From an uncultured Candidatus Saccharibacteria bacterium (lineage in GTDB: Bacteria; Patescibacteriota; Saccharimonadia; Saccharimonadales; Saccharimonadaceae), in contig CAMHRH010000006.1 in NCBI GenBank assembly GCA_946187605.1, positions 1 to 20,213 on the forward strand: a stretch of 20,213 nt of DNA. The letters run 5' to 3'. The notes beneath the pieces were generated by a model, which saw only the letters and a program-made list of their open reading frames with translations, was not told where the DNA came from and did not search any database. This document shows, piece after piece, positions 6,786-14,278 of the stretch. The first letter of the stretch is position 1. Every line of letters starts with the position of its first letter. The position numbers and the translations under genes were made by a program.

Positions 6786-7697
6786 ATGGCAAATAAAGTA
6801 ATGATTGTTGGTACTGGAAATGTAGGCATGAGCTATGGCTTTGCACTCGTCCAGCAACGTACTAGCGTTAATGAGCTTGTTCTAGTGGATATTAACACAG
6901 AGGATGCTGAAGGCGAGGCAATTGACCTTCGTGATACGCTCGCAGTGTCACCAAGCTATCTAAAAATTTATGCCGGTAGCTATGCTGATGCGACTGACTG
7001 CGATCTTATCGTAATTACTGCCGGTGTGCCGCAAAAGCCAGGCGAATCGCGCATGGACTTATTAAAGAAGAATGCTGCGATTTTCAAAGATATGATTGGT
7101 CAAATTATGGCTTCTGGCTTCGATGGCATTTTCCTGATCGTTAGCAACCCAATGGATGTTTTGACGTATCTAACTTGGCGCTATTCCGGTTTGCCGCCAG
7201 AGCGCGTAATTGGTTCGGGGACGGTTCTCGACACAGCACGTCTTCGCTATCGTCTGTCGCAGCGTCTCCACGTTCATCCAAAGAATATCCACGCCTATCA
7301 AGTTGGCGAGCATGGCGATACGGAGTTCGCTCTGTGGAGCTGCGCCAGCGCCGGCGGGCAGCCTGTCATGGACCTAATTAGCAACGACGATCGCGCGGAA
7401 ATTGAGGATTATGCGCGCAAAGAGGCTTACACGATTATTCAAAAGAAGGGCGCAACTTATTATGGCATTGGTTCGTGTTTAGCATCGATAACCAATTGTA
7501 TATTCGACGACGAAAACCGCATTCTCACCGTCAGTAATTACGATGAGCTAAGCGATACGTACAATGGCTTCCCGGCAGTAGTTGGCCGTAATGGCATCGT
7601 GCGCCGCCTTGGCCTCAAGATTTCGCCAGACGAGCAGATTCGCCTCGACGGCAGTATTCGCACTCTGCAGAGCGCAATCAAAGAGGTCTCTGAGTAG
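6786..7697 (+). CDS. ldh: L-lactate dehydrogenase
   Basis: It reduces pyruvate to L-lactate with NADH, regenerating NAD+ for fermentative glycolysis. The dinucleotide site is GTGNVG (9-14). Gln83 in the mobile loop (PQKPGESR) is the specificity residue of LDH; malate dehydrogenases carry Arg there. The catalytic set is D149, R152 (DTARLR) and His176 (GEHGDTE). Two residues of the fructose-1,6-bisphosphate site in Bacillus-type LDH also appear conserved: the second Arg of DTARLR (R154) and His169, seven residues before the catalytic His. Allosteric activation by fructose-1,6-bisphosphate is therefore plausible. The length of 303 aa is slightly short. The gene has its own promoter and SD. A new consensus promoter begins 4 nt after its stop. 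Confidence 0.93.
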   Translation: MANKVMIVGTGNVGMSYGFALVQQRTSVNELVLVDINTEDAEGEAIDLRDTLAVSPSYLKIYAGSYADATDCDLIVITAGVPQKPGESRMDLLKKNAAIFKDMIGQIMASGFDGIFLIVSNPMDVLTYLTWRYSGLPPERVIGSGTVLDTARLRYRLSQRLHVHPKNIHAYQVGEHGDTEFALWSCASAGGQPVMDLISNDDRAEIEDYARKEAYTIIQKKGATYYGIGSCLASITNCIFDDENRILTVSNYDELSDTYNGFPAVVGRNGIVRRLGLKISPDEQIRLDGSIRTLQSAIKEVSE

Positions 7698-7700
7698 ATA

Positions 7701-7729
7701 TTGACTTTCTTGGCAAAGTATGCTATACT
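7701..7729 (+). promoter_or_regulatory. Near-consensus promoter (-35, 17-bp spacer, extended -10)
   Basis: TTGACT (7701-7706), a 17-bp spacer, then TATACT (7724-7729) with TG at 7721-7722 for an extended -10. It is the best-formed full promoter in the window. Predicted start is near A7736. The only thing directly downstream is a terminator. Confidence 0.75.
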
Positions 7730-7735
7730 AATAGT

Positions 7736-7784
7736 ATACATTACTTCAAAGGTAGCCGCCTTCTATGCCTAGGCGGTTATTTTT
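7736..7784 (+). ncRNA. Candidate very small RNA or attenuated leader
   Basis: A transcript from the promoter at 7701-7729 would begin near 7736 and meet an intrinsic terminator ending at 7784, giving about 49 nt. It consists of roughly 18 unpaired nt (with AAAGG at 7748-7752) and the terminator hairpin. It could be a tiny RNA, or the attenuated leader of the PIN-TRAM gene starting at 7836. I recognise no known RNA family. Confidence 0.4.
7754..7784 (+). terminator. Intrinsic terminator between ldh and the PIN-TRAM gene
   Basis: AGCCGCCT (7754-7761) pairs with AGGCGGTT (7771-7778), with one G-U pair and a 9-nt loop, followed by ATTTTT. Confidence 0.75.
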
Positions 7785-7800
7785 GTGGCGCACTGTCATC

Positions 7801-7835
7801 TTGATAAAACGCAAAAAACATTATAGAGTATATGA
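7801..7835 (+). promoter_or_regulatory. Possible own promoter of the PIN-TRAM gene
   Basis: TTGATA (7801-7806) could be a -35, with a poor -10 at TATAGA (7822-7827, 15-bp spacer) or TAGAGT (7824-7829, 17-bp spacer). The ATG at 7836 is then 6-8 nt after the box, matching the leaderless pattern. No SD is present. Confidence 0.4.
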
Positions 7836-8606
7836 ATGGAATTATTTAATACACTAGTACTATTGGCGATTTTTGCCGAAACTAGCGCAATAGCATATCG
7901 TGAGTTTAGTAACCGCCGTATACGCGCGAAAAATGCTCGCAGAAAAGTATTTGTCGATACATCTACGCTAATGGATGGTCGGATATTGTCCGTAGCTAGG
8001 GCAGGCTTTTTGGGGGATGAGATATTAGTACCGCGTTCGGTTATTCGTGAGTTGCAATTATTGGCGGACGGTTCGGATAGCGAGAAGCGTGCGCGTGCTC
8101 GTTTTGGCCTCGATGTCGTGAATGAGCTCGAGCGTGTTGAGCTTGCGAATGTTGAGATATATCAAGATGAAGGCGACCGTGTTAAGGTTGATGAGCGTTT
8201 ATTGAGTCTTGCGAAAGAACATAATGGCGTAATCCTGACAAATGACTTTAACTTAATGAAAGTCGCTGCAGTTGAGCATATCGACGCAATCAATATTAAT
8301 AATCTCGCACAAAGCTTGCGTAGCGAATATTTACCCGGTGATAAGCTGAACGTAAAAGTTATCTCGGTCGGTTCTAATCCGCATCAGGGGATCGCATACT
8401 TACCAGATGGAACGATGGTCGTCGTGGACAATGCTGACCGCTTTGCTGGCAAAAACCAGATAGTTGAAATTGAATTTGTACGCTATCTCCAAACTGCGGC
8501 CGGCAAAATGATGTTTGCGAAATTAGCTGATTCGAAGCCGAAGAAAAGCCAAAAAACGAATCCGTCAAAGAAAGCAAAAGCAACGCGCGGTCGTAGTCGT
8601 AAATAA
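7836..8606 (+). CDS. PIN-TRAM domain protein (YacL/PilT-type putative RNase)
   Basis: The 256-aa protein starts with a hydrophobic segment (about 3-20, LFNTLVLLAIFAETSAIAY), a likely membrane anchor that replaces the multi-helix N-terminus of Bacillus YacL. A PIN nuclease-fold domain follows (about 37-165): the first acidic residue is D41 in VFVDTSTLMDGR, with further acidic positions in the SDSEKRARARFGLD region, DERLLSLAKEHNG and LTNDFNLMKVA. A TRAM RNA-binding beta domain occupies about 166-230 (LNVKVISVGSNPHQGIAYLPDG). The C-terminal 30 residues are Lys/Arg-rich and likely disordered. PIN domains cut RNA using metal ions; the true target is unknown in this family. Membrane anchoring plus RNA binding suggests an RNA-processing role at the membrane, which is inference. 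It converges with the PBP gene across a shared terminator. Confidence 0.88.
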   Translation: MELFNTLVLLAIFAETSAIAYREFSNRRIRAKNARRKVFVDTSTLMDGRILSVARAGFLGDEILVPRSVIRELQLLADGSDSEKRARARFGLDVVNELERVELANVEIYQDEGDRVKVDERLLSLAKEHNGVILTNDFNLMKVAAVEHIDAININNLAQSLRSEYLPGDKLNVKVISVGSNPHQGIAYLPDGTMVVVDNADRFAGKNQIVEIEFVRYLQTAAGKMMFAKLADSKPKKSQKTNPSKKAKATRGRSRK

Positions 8607-8640
8607 AATAAGCCCCCTACCGCAAGGGGGGCTTATTTTT
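8607..8640. terminator. Bidirectional intrinsic terminator between convergent genes
   Basis: A perfect 11-bp stem AATAAGCCCCC (8607-8617) with GGGGGCTTATT (8627-8637) has a 9-nt loop. T-rich sequence follows on the + strand and a weaker one on the - strand. It fills the 32 bp between the PIN-TRAM stop (8604-8606) and the PBP stop (8639-8641) and overlaps the latter's last bases. Confidence 0.9.
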
Positions 8641-11377
8641 ATTCGGTCGTAGTTGGTGACCAGCTTGACGTTGTCGAGTATCCGGCTGAATCGTTTACGA
8701 CGATTGATACGCTAGTTGGCTGCTCGGTCGTTTCATAGGTAATTGAACCACTCGTACTAATATCGCCACTCTTCACCGTAGAGCCATTCACGGATAGTGT
8801 GTAGTTCTGTAGGTAATAGCGCCCATTCGAAATCGAGGCAGTTACTTTCCAGCCGGCGCCACTCTGCGTCACGTTGATGCTCGCAGTTGGTTTGGCATCA
8901 CCGCAGGCGTGTACGTCATCTTCATTTTCGGTATCGTAGCCACTCGCGTAGAATACTTCTTGGTTTGTCATTGGGTCGATCATCTTAGAAACGGTCACTT
9001 CTTCGCGAGTCTCAGCTGGCGTACAATCAGTCGCTTTCTTCTTAGAGATGCGGTCAAAGATCATTGTTTCGTTTGTGATACCAGACGACTTACCCTTGTT
9101 GTACCAGCTTGGCCAAATATCTGTCTTGCCGTTAACGGTCATATGTTGCATTCCGGCTGGCTCATTGATTTTTTCGCCGTAATTCCACTTACCGTCGGCT
9201 AGATAAACTTCCTCGTGCACGCGGTCAAGATAGTTCGCACTGATATTGAATGCGATAGTGTGGTTATCGCTCGCTAGCGCATGCCCATCATGGTTGCCAT
9301 TCCAGATAGCGGTTGCAAGCACAGGCGAGTAGGTCATAACCCAAGAATCTTTAGCTCTACCGCTACCGTTATCTGTTGTACCGGTCTTTGCTGCGAACCA
9401 GACTTTGCTTTGGTTGCCGAAGCCTTTTGCGGATGCGAGGCTGCCGAATATCCAGCGACGTGCCTGAACATCGGATAAGATACTCGTCGTCATATATGCG
9501 ACCTGATCATCGACAACGCGCGTTCCTTCGGAATCATTCCACGATTCAATCACATCTCCGGTTGCATTCTTGACCTCTAGAATATAGCTAAGTTCCTTAT
9601 AGACGCCGCCACGGGCAAGTGTAGCATAGGCATTTGCGTGCTCGACTGGGCGAACACCGCAACCGCCACCAATTGCCGCAGAGAGACCGGCAAACTCGCC
9701 GTTCGCACAATACGATAAGTCTCCGAGCTTATGTGCTACATCGAGACTGTTTTCGATGCCATTAATATAGAGTGCTTTAACTGCGCCAATATTCAACGAC
9801 CCGGCGAGAGCTTGTCGTATTGTAATGTCGCCATAGAAGCGACGAGACGCATTGCGAAGCGAACATTTGCCAGTGTTGCCGGCACAATAAATCTTATCGA
9901 TATTTTCGTCGCGCAAGACTGTTCCTGGGGCATAGTTCACGCCTTCGCGTTGAACAAATAGCGGCGTATAGTCAAGAATCGGCTTAATCGATGATGCTGG
10001 CTCGAGCAGGGAGGTTGCCGCATTGACTTGTCCATAACCAGGAGTGTTCCAGTTTACGCTCCCGACCATCGCAATAACCTGGGCTGTCTCGACGTCGACG
10101 GAGGTCAGCGTGGCGTTATCGGAGCCATTTATGCGCTGTGAATTTGCCATTGCGGTCGCAACAGCTTCTTCACCAATGCGCTGCGCGCGCAAATCCAGTG
10201 TGGTCTTAATCGTGAAGCCGCCTTCGCGCATGACTTTTATGCCGTATTTTGCTTCGAGCTGCGATTTAACTTCGAGCACAAACCATGGCGCCTTCATGTC
10301 GGCGTACTGGTCAGATTCTGGTCTAATCTTTGCGATAATATCCACCGCCTTTGCCTCGTCGGCTTGCTCTTTCGTAATGTAGCCCATCTCGACCATCGAA
10401 TCGAGCACGTAATGCTGACGCGAGATTAAAGCTTCATTACCGCTGACATTGTATGGATTAAAGCGGCCTGGGTTATTCGGAATAGCGGCAAGTAGTGAAG
10501 ATTCTGCGAGGTCGAGATCGCGCGCACTCTTTGCGAAATAAGTCTGCGCCGCCGATTCAACGCCGTTACGACGACCGCCATATGGCGACTCGTTCAAATA
10601 AAGCGTAATCAACTGCTCTTTGTCATACATCTTCTCGGCTTCAATTGCGAGGATAGCCTCCTTGATCTTGCGCGGAATGCCGGAGATGCCGCGATCCTGC
10701 GCTTCTTCGGAGAAGTAAACCTGTTTGATTAGCTGCTGGGTCAATGTGGAACCACCCTGAACCTGCTTTCCGCTGATTGTCATATAAGCTGCGCGAATGA
10801 GCGCACCGAAGTCCACGCCGATGTGGTTATAGAAGTTTCTATCCTCGGCCGCAACCGTCGCTTGGCGCATGTAAGTGGAAATATCGCCACCATCAACAAC
10901 CAAACGGTAATCGCCGCTACCTTTATCTTCCCAAAGCACCTCACCGTTGCGATCCAAATATACATTTACGGTATCCTGGACGCGATTCGCGAGCTCGTTT
11001 GGATCAATTTCAGACAAATCTTTCTTGAAGTATAAGAATAAACCGCCGATTGCAATAATAACTAATAGGATTAATGCTACGAAAATCTTTAATATGCGTA
11101 GCTGGTTCTCTTTAGAAAACCACCACTTGAAAAAGCGGTCTGGTCTTAGCCGCGCAAAGAAACGCAAAAAAGGATTCTTTGGTAGCTTCGCTAATTCCTC
11201 GGCTTTTTTACGTGCGCGCTGATCTTGTTTAACGCGACGCTTGTAAGCGAGGTTTGAATATAAACTCATGCCATTCTTGGAAGTACTTTTACGCTTTTGG
11301 GCTGCCTTGTCGGCTTCCTTTGCGGTGCGCTTCTTCTGTATGGCTTTTTTGATACTCGCAGTTTTCTTAGTTGCCAT
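8639..11377 (-). CDS. Class A penicillin-binding protein (glycosyltransferase and transpeptidase)
   Basis: It polymerises and cross-links peptidoglycan outside the membrane. The 912-aa chain has a very basic cytoplasmic tail of about 95 residues, a single transmembrane helix (about 96-118), a GT51 glycosyltransferase domain with catalytic Glu178 (EDRNFY), GGSTLTQQL and RKIKEAILAIEAEK, then a transpeptidase domain with SSIK (Ser462, Lys465), SLN (527-529) and KTGT (664-667). The last ~90 residues (Ser/Thr-rich, from KPTASINVTQ) look like an added beta-sandwich domain, possibly wall-binding. I chose the ATG at 11377: a longer frame from a TTG at 11398 would start upstream of the -10 box and translate through it. 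The TATAAT on the minus strand ends 6 nt before this ATG, so the mRNA should be leaderless. Its stop overlaps the shared terminator. Confidence 0.95.
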   Translation of the reverse strand: MATKKTASIKKAIQKKRTAKEADKAAQKRKSTSKNGMSLYSNLAYKRRVKQDQRARKKAEELAKLPKNPFLRFFARLRPDRFFKWWFSKENQLRILKIFVALILLVIIAIGGLFLYFKKDLSEIDPNELANRVQDTVNVYLDRNGEVLWEDKGSGDYRLVVDGGDISTYMRQATVAAEDRNFYNHIGVDFGALIRAAYMTISGKQVQGGSTLTQQLIKQVYFSEEAQDRGISGIPRKIKEAILAIEAEKMYDKEQLITLYLNESPYGGRRNGVESAAQTYFAKSARDLDLAESSLLAAIPNNPGRFNPYNVSGNEALISRQHYVLDSMVEMGYITKEQADEAKAVDIIAKIRPESDQYADMKAPWFVLEVKSQLEAKYGIKVMREGGFTIKTTLDLRAQRIGEEAVATAMANSQRINGSDNATLTSVDVETAQVIAMVGSVNWNTPGYGQVNAATSLLEPASSIKPILDYTPLFVQREGVNYAPGTVLRDENIDKIYCAGNTGKCSLRNASRRFYGDITIRQALAGSLNIGAVKALYINGIENSLDVAHKLGDLSYCANGEFAGLSAAIGGGCGVRPVEHANAYATLARGGVYKELSYILEVKNATGDVIESWNDSEGTRVVDDQVAYMTTSILSDVQARRWIFGSLASAKGFGNQSKVWFAAKTGTTDNGSGRAKDSWVMTYSPVLATAIWNGNHDGHALASDNHTIAFNISANYLDRVHEEVYLADGKWNYGEKINEPAGMQHMTVNGKTDIWPSWYNKGKSSGITNETMIFDRISKKKATDCTPAETREEVTVSKMIDPMTNQEVFYASGYDTENEDDVHACGDAKPTASINVTQSGAGWKVTASISNGRYYLQNYTLSVNGSTVKSGDISTSGSITYETTEQPTSVSIVVNDSAGYSTTSSWSPTTTE

Positions 11378-11389
11378 TCTTATATTATA
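11378..11389 (-). promoter_or_regulatory. -10 promoter of the PBP gene, predicting a leaderless mRNA
   Basis: On the minus strand TATAAT occupies 11389 down to 11384, and the ATG begins at 11377 after 6 nt. The preceding bases are GTG, so TG abuts the box. No SD is present. Confidence 0.7.
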
Positions 11390-11457
11390 CACTACCAAGT
11401 CGTGCTACTATACAAAAAGCTTATGCTTTTATCGCCACTCGCTAGATTAAAAAATGA

Positions 11458-11475
11458 TGGTATAATATCAGCATT
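11458..11475 (+). promoter_or_regulatory. Extended -10 promoter of leuS
   Basis: TG (11458-11459), one base, TATAAT (11461-11466), then 9 nt to the ATG at 11476. No SD is present. The 98-bp gap to the divergent PBP gene holds both promoters. Confidence 0.72.
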
Positions 11476-13860
11476 ATGAGCCACTATGATCCATTAAAAA
11501 TCGAAGAAAAATGGCAAAAGCGCTGGGAAGAAGAGAAGCCTTTTGCCGCGAAAGACAATGATAATCGGCCGAAGATGTATCTCGCCGAAATGTTTCCATA
11601 TCCGTCAGGCGCTGGCCTTCATGTCGGCCATGTCCGCAACTTTTCGATTGTCGACTGTCTAGCGCGCTTCTATACGCAGCAAGAGATGAATGTACTACGA
11701 CCATTTGGCTACGATACTTTTGGTTTGCCGGCAGAGAATTATGCCATCAAAACCGGCATTAGCCCGCAGGAAGTCACGAAGACTAATATCGATAACTTCC
11801 GCAAGCAGGCGAAACGTCTCGGTTACGCAATCGACTGGTCGCGCGAAATAAACACTTCCGACCCGGAATATTATAAATGGACTCAGTGGTGCTTCCTTCA
11901 GCTTTTTAAGAAAGGTCTTGCATATCAAGCCGAAAATTATCAATGGTGGTGCCCAGTCGACCAGACTGTGCTTGCGAATGAGCAGGTCGAAAATGGCAAA
12001 TGTTGGCGTTGTGGGCATGAGGTCGAAAAGAAAAAAATGAAGCAATGGTTCTTCAAGATTACGGCTTACGCAGACGAGCTGCTCGACGAAATTGACTCAC
12101 TTGACTGGCCTGACAAGATTAAGACTATGCAGAAGAACTGGATTGGCCGTAGTGAAGGCGCCGAGATTGATTTTGAGATCAAGGGGCATAAGGAGACTGT
12201 TCGCGTATTTACGACACGACCAGACACGCTTTTCGGTGCAACCTTCCTTGTTCTTGCGCCAGAGCATCCTCTGATTACGAAGATAACTAGCGAAGATGCG
12301 CGCAAAAAAATGACTGATTATTGCAAGAATGCTATCAAGAAGTCTGAGATTGAGCGACAGGAAAACAAGGAAAAAACTGGCGTATTTACTGGTAGCTATG
12401 CTGTCAATCCAGCAACCGGCAAAGAAATCCCGATATGGGTTGCCGATTATGTTTTGAGCGGTTATGGCACTGGTGCTGTGATGGCGGTCCCTGCGCATGA
12501 TGAGCGCGACTATGAATTTGCCGAGAAGTTTGATTTACCAATCGTAAAAGTCATTGAGAAACCCGAAGATTCAGATGATGATTCTAAATGCTACCATGGT
12601 GAAGGCGAGATCATTAATTCTGGCGCCTTCAATGGCATCTCGAGCTCGGATGCACGTGACGGTATTATTGACTGGCTTGAAACGCAGAAGATTGGTAAAC
12701 GCAAAGTTACTTATCGTATGCGCGACTGGCTAATTTCGCGTCAGCGCTATTGGGGATGTCCGATTCCGATCGCCTACGATAAAAACGGTAAGGCGCATGC
12801 TATTCCGGAAGATCAGCTCCCAGTCATGCTGCCAAAGATTGATGACTACAAGCCGGACTCAAGCGGCCGTAGCGCGCTTGCAAAGTCTGAAGAATTTATG
12901 AAGGTTACAATCAACGGCGAAGAAATGACTCGCGAGACTGATACACTTGATGGCTATGCCTGCAGTAGCTGGTATCTCTGGCGTTATACTGACCCGCACA
13001 ATAGTAAAGAAGCTTGGAGTAAGGATAAAGTGAACTATTGGGCGCCGACCGATGTCTATTGTGGTGGCGACCATGCAGTCGCACACTTGCTTTATGTCCG
13101 CTTCTGGTGCAAATTCTTCGCCGATGAAGGCTATCTCAACTTCCGCGAGCCAGTAAAGAAGTTGCTCTATAACGGTTATATTAATGCGCCTGACGGCAAG
13201 AAGATGAGCAAGTCTAAAGGTAACGTCATTGATCCGCTCGATGTAATAGATCAGGGCTATGGTGCCGATACTTTACGCACTTATGAGCTCTTTATTGGGC
13301 CATATAATATGGATGCCGCATGGAGCACCGAGGCGATTGGTGGCGTCTATCGATTCTTGAATCGTTGCTGGACGCTTGTATTTGACAAGGAATATCTCGC
13401 CGAATCCGCAACAACGGTTCTACGCCACAAAACTATCAAGAAGGTTACCGAAGACATCCATCGCAATAACTTCAATACTGCCGTTGCTGCGATGATGGAA
13501 TTCGTGAATGAATTGTTCAAATCTGGCGCTGCGAAAGATGACCTAGTCGCGCTCGGCAAACTATTAAAGCCATTTGCGCCACACTTAGCATCAGAAATGC
13601 TCGAAAAGCTTGGTAGTGACGATATTTGGCCAAAATGGGATAATAGTTTGCTTGTGGATGAGACTGTAGAGATGGTAGTCCAGATTAATGGCAAATTGCG
13701 TGCCAAGATTCAGATACCGGCTGATGATGCAAAAGATGAAGAGAAACTAAAGGAATATGCACACAAAGACGAAAAGATTGCTGCGTTAATCGATGGCAAA
13801 ACAGTCGTCAAAGTGATCGCTGTTTCGCGCAATCGTCTAGTGAATATTGTCATAAAATAA
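11476..13860 (+). CDS. leuS: Leucyl-tRNA synthetase
   Basis: It charges tRNA-Leu and edits mischarged products. The class I signatures are HVGH (49-52, the HIGH motif) and KMSKS (576-580). A Cys-containing zinc-type segment lies at C159 and C176/C179 (CPVDQTVLANEQV...CWRC), as in the E. coli enzyme. The CP1 editing domain is present, with TTRPDTLFGATFLVLAPEHP and GTGAVMAVPAHDERDYEF, the threonine-rich and Asp elements used to hydrolyse mischarged tRNA. Catalytic-domain landmarks SRQRYWGCPIP and GGDHAVAHLLYVRFW are also intact. The anticodon and C-terminal domains end with the usual beta-rich tail (VQINGKLRAKIQIP). At 794 aa it is close to the family norm of about 800-860. It starts directly after a -10 box without an SD and ends in a strong terminator, so it is monocistronic. 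Confidence 0.97.
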   Translation: MSHYDPLKIEEKWQKRWEEEKPFAAKDNDNRPKMYLAEMFPYPSGAGLHVGHVRNFSIVDCLARFYTQQEMNVLRPFGYDTFGLPAENYAIKTGISPQEVTKTNIDNFRKQAKRLGYAIDWSREINTSDPEYYKWTQWCFLQLFKKGLAYQAENYQWWCPVDQTVLANEQVENGKCWRCGHEVEKKKMKQWFFKITAYADELLDEIDSLDWPDKIKTMQKNWIGRSEGAEIDFEIKGHKETVRVFTTRPDTLFGATFLVLAPEHPLITKITSEDARKKMTDYCKNAIKKSEIERQENKEKTGVFTGSYAVNPATGKEIPIWVADYVLSGYGTGAVMAVPAHDERDYEFAEKFDLPIVKVIEKPEDSDDDSKCYHGEGEIINSGAFNGISSSDARDGIIDWLETQKIGKRKVTYRMRDWLISRQRYWGCPIPIAYDKNGKAHAIPEDQLPVMLPKIDDYKPDSSGRSALAKSEEFMKVTINGEEMTRETDTLDGYACSSWYLWRYTDPHNSKEAWSKDKVNYWAPTDVYCGGDHAVAHLLYVRFWCKFFADEGYLNFREPVKKLLYNGYINAPDGKKMSKSKGNVIDPLDVIDQGYGADTLRTYELFIGPYNMDAAWSTEAIGGVYRFLNRCWTLVFDKEYLAESATTVLRHKTIKKVTEDIHRNNFNTAVAAMMEFVNELFKSGAAKDDLVALGKLLKPFAPHLASEMLEKLGSDDIWPKWDNSLLVDETVEMVVQINGKLRAKIQIPADDAKDEEKLKEYAHKDEKIAALIDGKTVVKVIAVSRNRLVNIVIK

Positions 13861-13868
13861 AACAGCCG

Positions 13869-13914
13869 AAATAGTCGAGTAGTCCACCGTAGGTGTGCTA
13901 CTTGACTATTTTTT
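13869..13914 (+). terminator. Intrinsic terminator of leuS
   Basis: AAATAGTC (13869-13876) pairs with GACTATTT (13904-13911). Inner helices AGTAG/CTACT and CACC/GGTG extend the hairpin, and a T-run continues to 13914. Confidence 0.9.
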
Positions 13915-13921
13915 GATTCTG

Positions 13922-13930
13922 TGGTATAAT
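13922..13930 (+). promoter_or_regulatory. Extended -10 promoter of the 88-aa orphan gene
   Basis: TG (13922-13923), one base, TATAAT (13925-13930). The expected start near 13937 leaves a leader of about 39 nt holding a strong SD, GGGGAGG (13961-13967), 8 nt before the ATG at 13976. That SD excludes the in-frame GTG at 13970. Confidence 0.72.
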
Positions 13931-13975
13931 TAAAAAAGAGTCCTGTCTGAAATTGCACGAGGGGAGGTTGTGTTT

Positions 13976-14242
13976 ATGAAGGACTTGGAAATTAGAGCGG
14001 AGGAGACTTTTGCTATCGTGAGCTGGAGCTCGCGGTATCAAGGTGTCGATAATGCTTTTTTGAGCCGCCTTACTGGCGAGCTCACCATCCGATGCGCTCA
14101 TCGCGTCGAGTGGAAAATGTACAAAGGTGGCGGTGGCCGCCTTAAAGTAACTTACAAAAATGGCTCGAATGAAGCCATCTCTGCAAGGATGCGTAACGAT
14201 TGTCTGCACATCCTCGCAGATACATTCCAGGGGGCCATTTAG
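13976..14242 (+). CDS. Small orphan protein of unknown function (88 aa)
   Basis: I do not recognise this gene. It encodes 88 residues with a mixed composition: an N-terminal stretch with IRAEETFAIVSWSS, a central segment ELTIRCAHRVEWKMYKGGGGRL with a glycine run that could be a turn between beta strands, and a C-terminal helix-like part (DCLHILADTFQGAI). There is no signal peptide or membrane helix. Two cysteines are spaced too far apart for a zinc pair. It is a self-contained unit: its own extended -10 promoter, a strong SD, and a terminator whose loop contains its stop codon. It lies between the leuS terminator and the promoter of the next orphan gene. The regulated, insulated layout argues that it is real and expressed. 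Function unknown. Confidence 0.75.
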   Translation: MKDLEIRAEETFAIVSWSSRYQGVDNAFLSRLTGELTIRCAHRVEWKMYKGGGGRLKVTYKNGSNEAISARMRNDCLHILADTFQGAI

Positions 14243-14254
14243 GCCTCCTTTTTT
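14230..14254 (+). terminator. Terminator overlapping the end of the 88-aa gene
   Basis: GGGGGCC (14230-14236) pairs with GGCCTCC (14242-14248), with one G-U pair, around the 5-nt loop ATTTA, followed by a T-run to 14254. The stop codon TAG (14240-14242) sits across the loop and the first base of the 3' arm. Confidence 0.82.
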
Positions 14255-14263
14255 ATTCGCTTA

Positions 14264-14278
14264 TGCTATGATATAGCT
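14264..14278 (+). promoter_or_regulatory. Extended -10 promoter of the 517-aa orphan gene
   Basis: TG (14264-14265), one base, TATGAT (14267-14272), then 6 nt to the ATG at 14279. No SD is present; this matches the leaderless pattern. Confidence 0.6.

Noticed and set aside
11378..11398. TTG start of the PBP at 11398
   Set aside because: It would place the -10 box TATAAT within the coding sequence. The ATG at 11377 gives a normal basic N-terminus.
13970..13975. GTG start of the 88-aa gene
   Set aside because: Only 2 nt separate it from the SD; the ATG at 13976 is at the optimal 8 nt.
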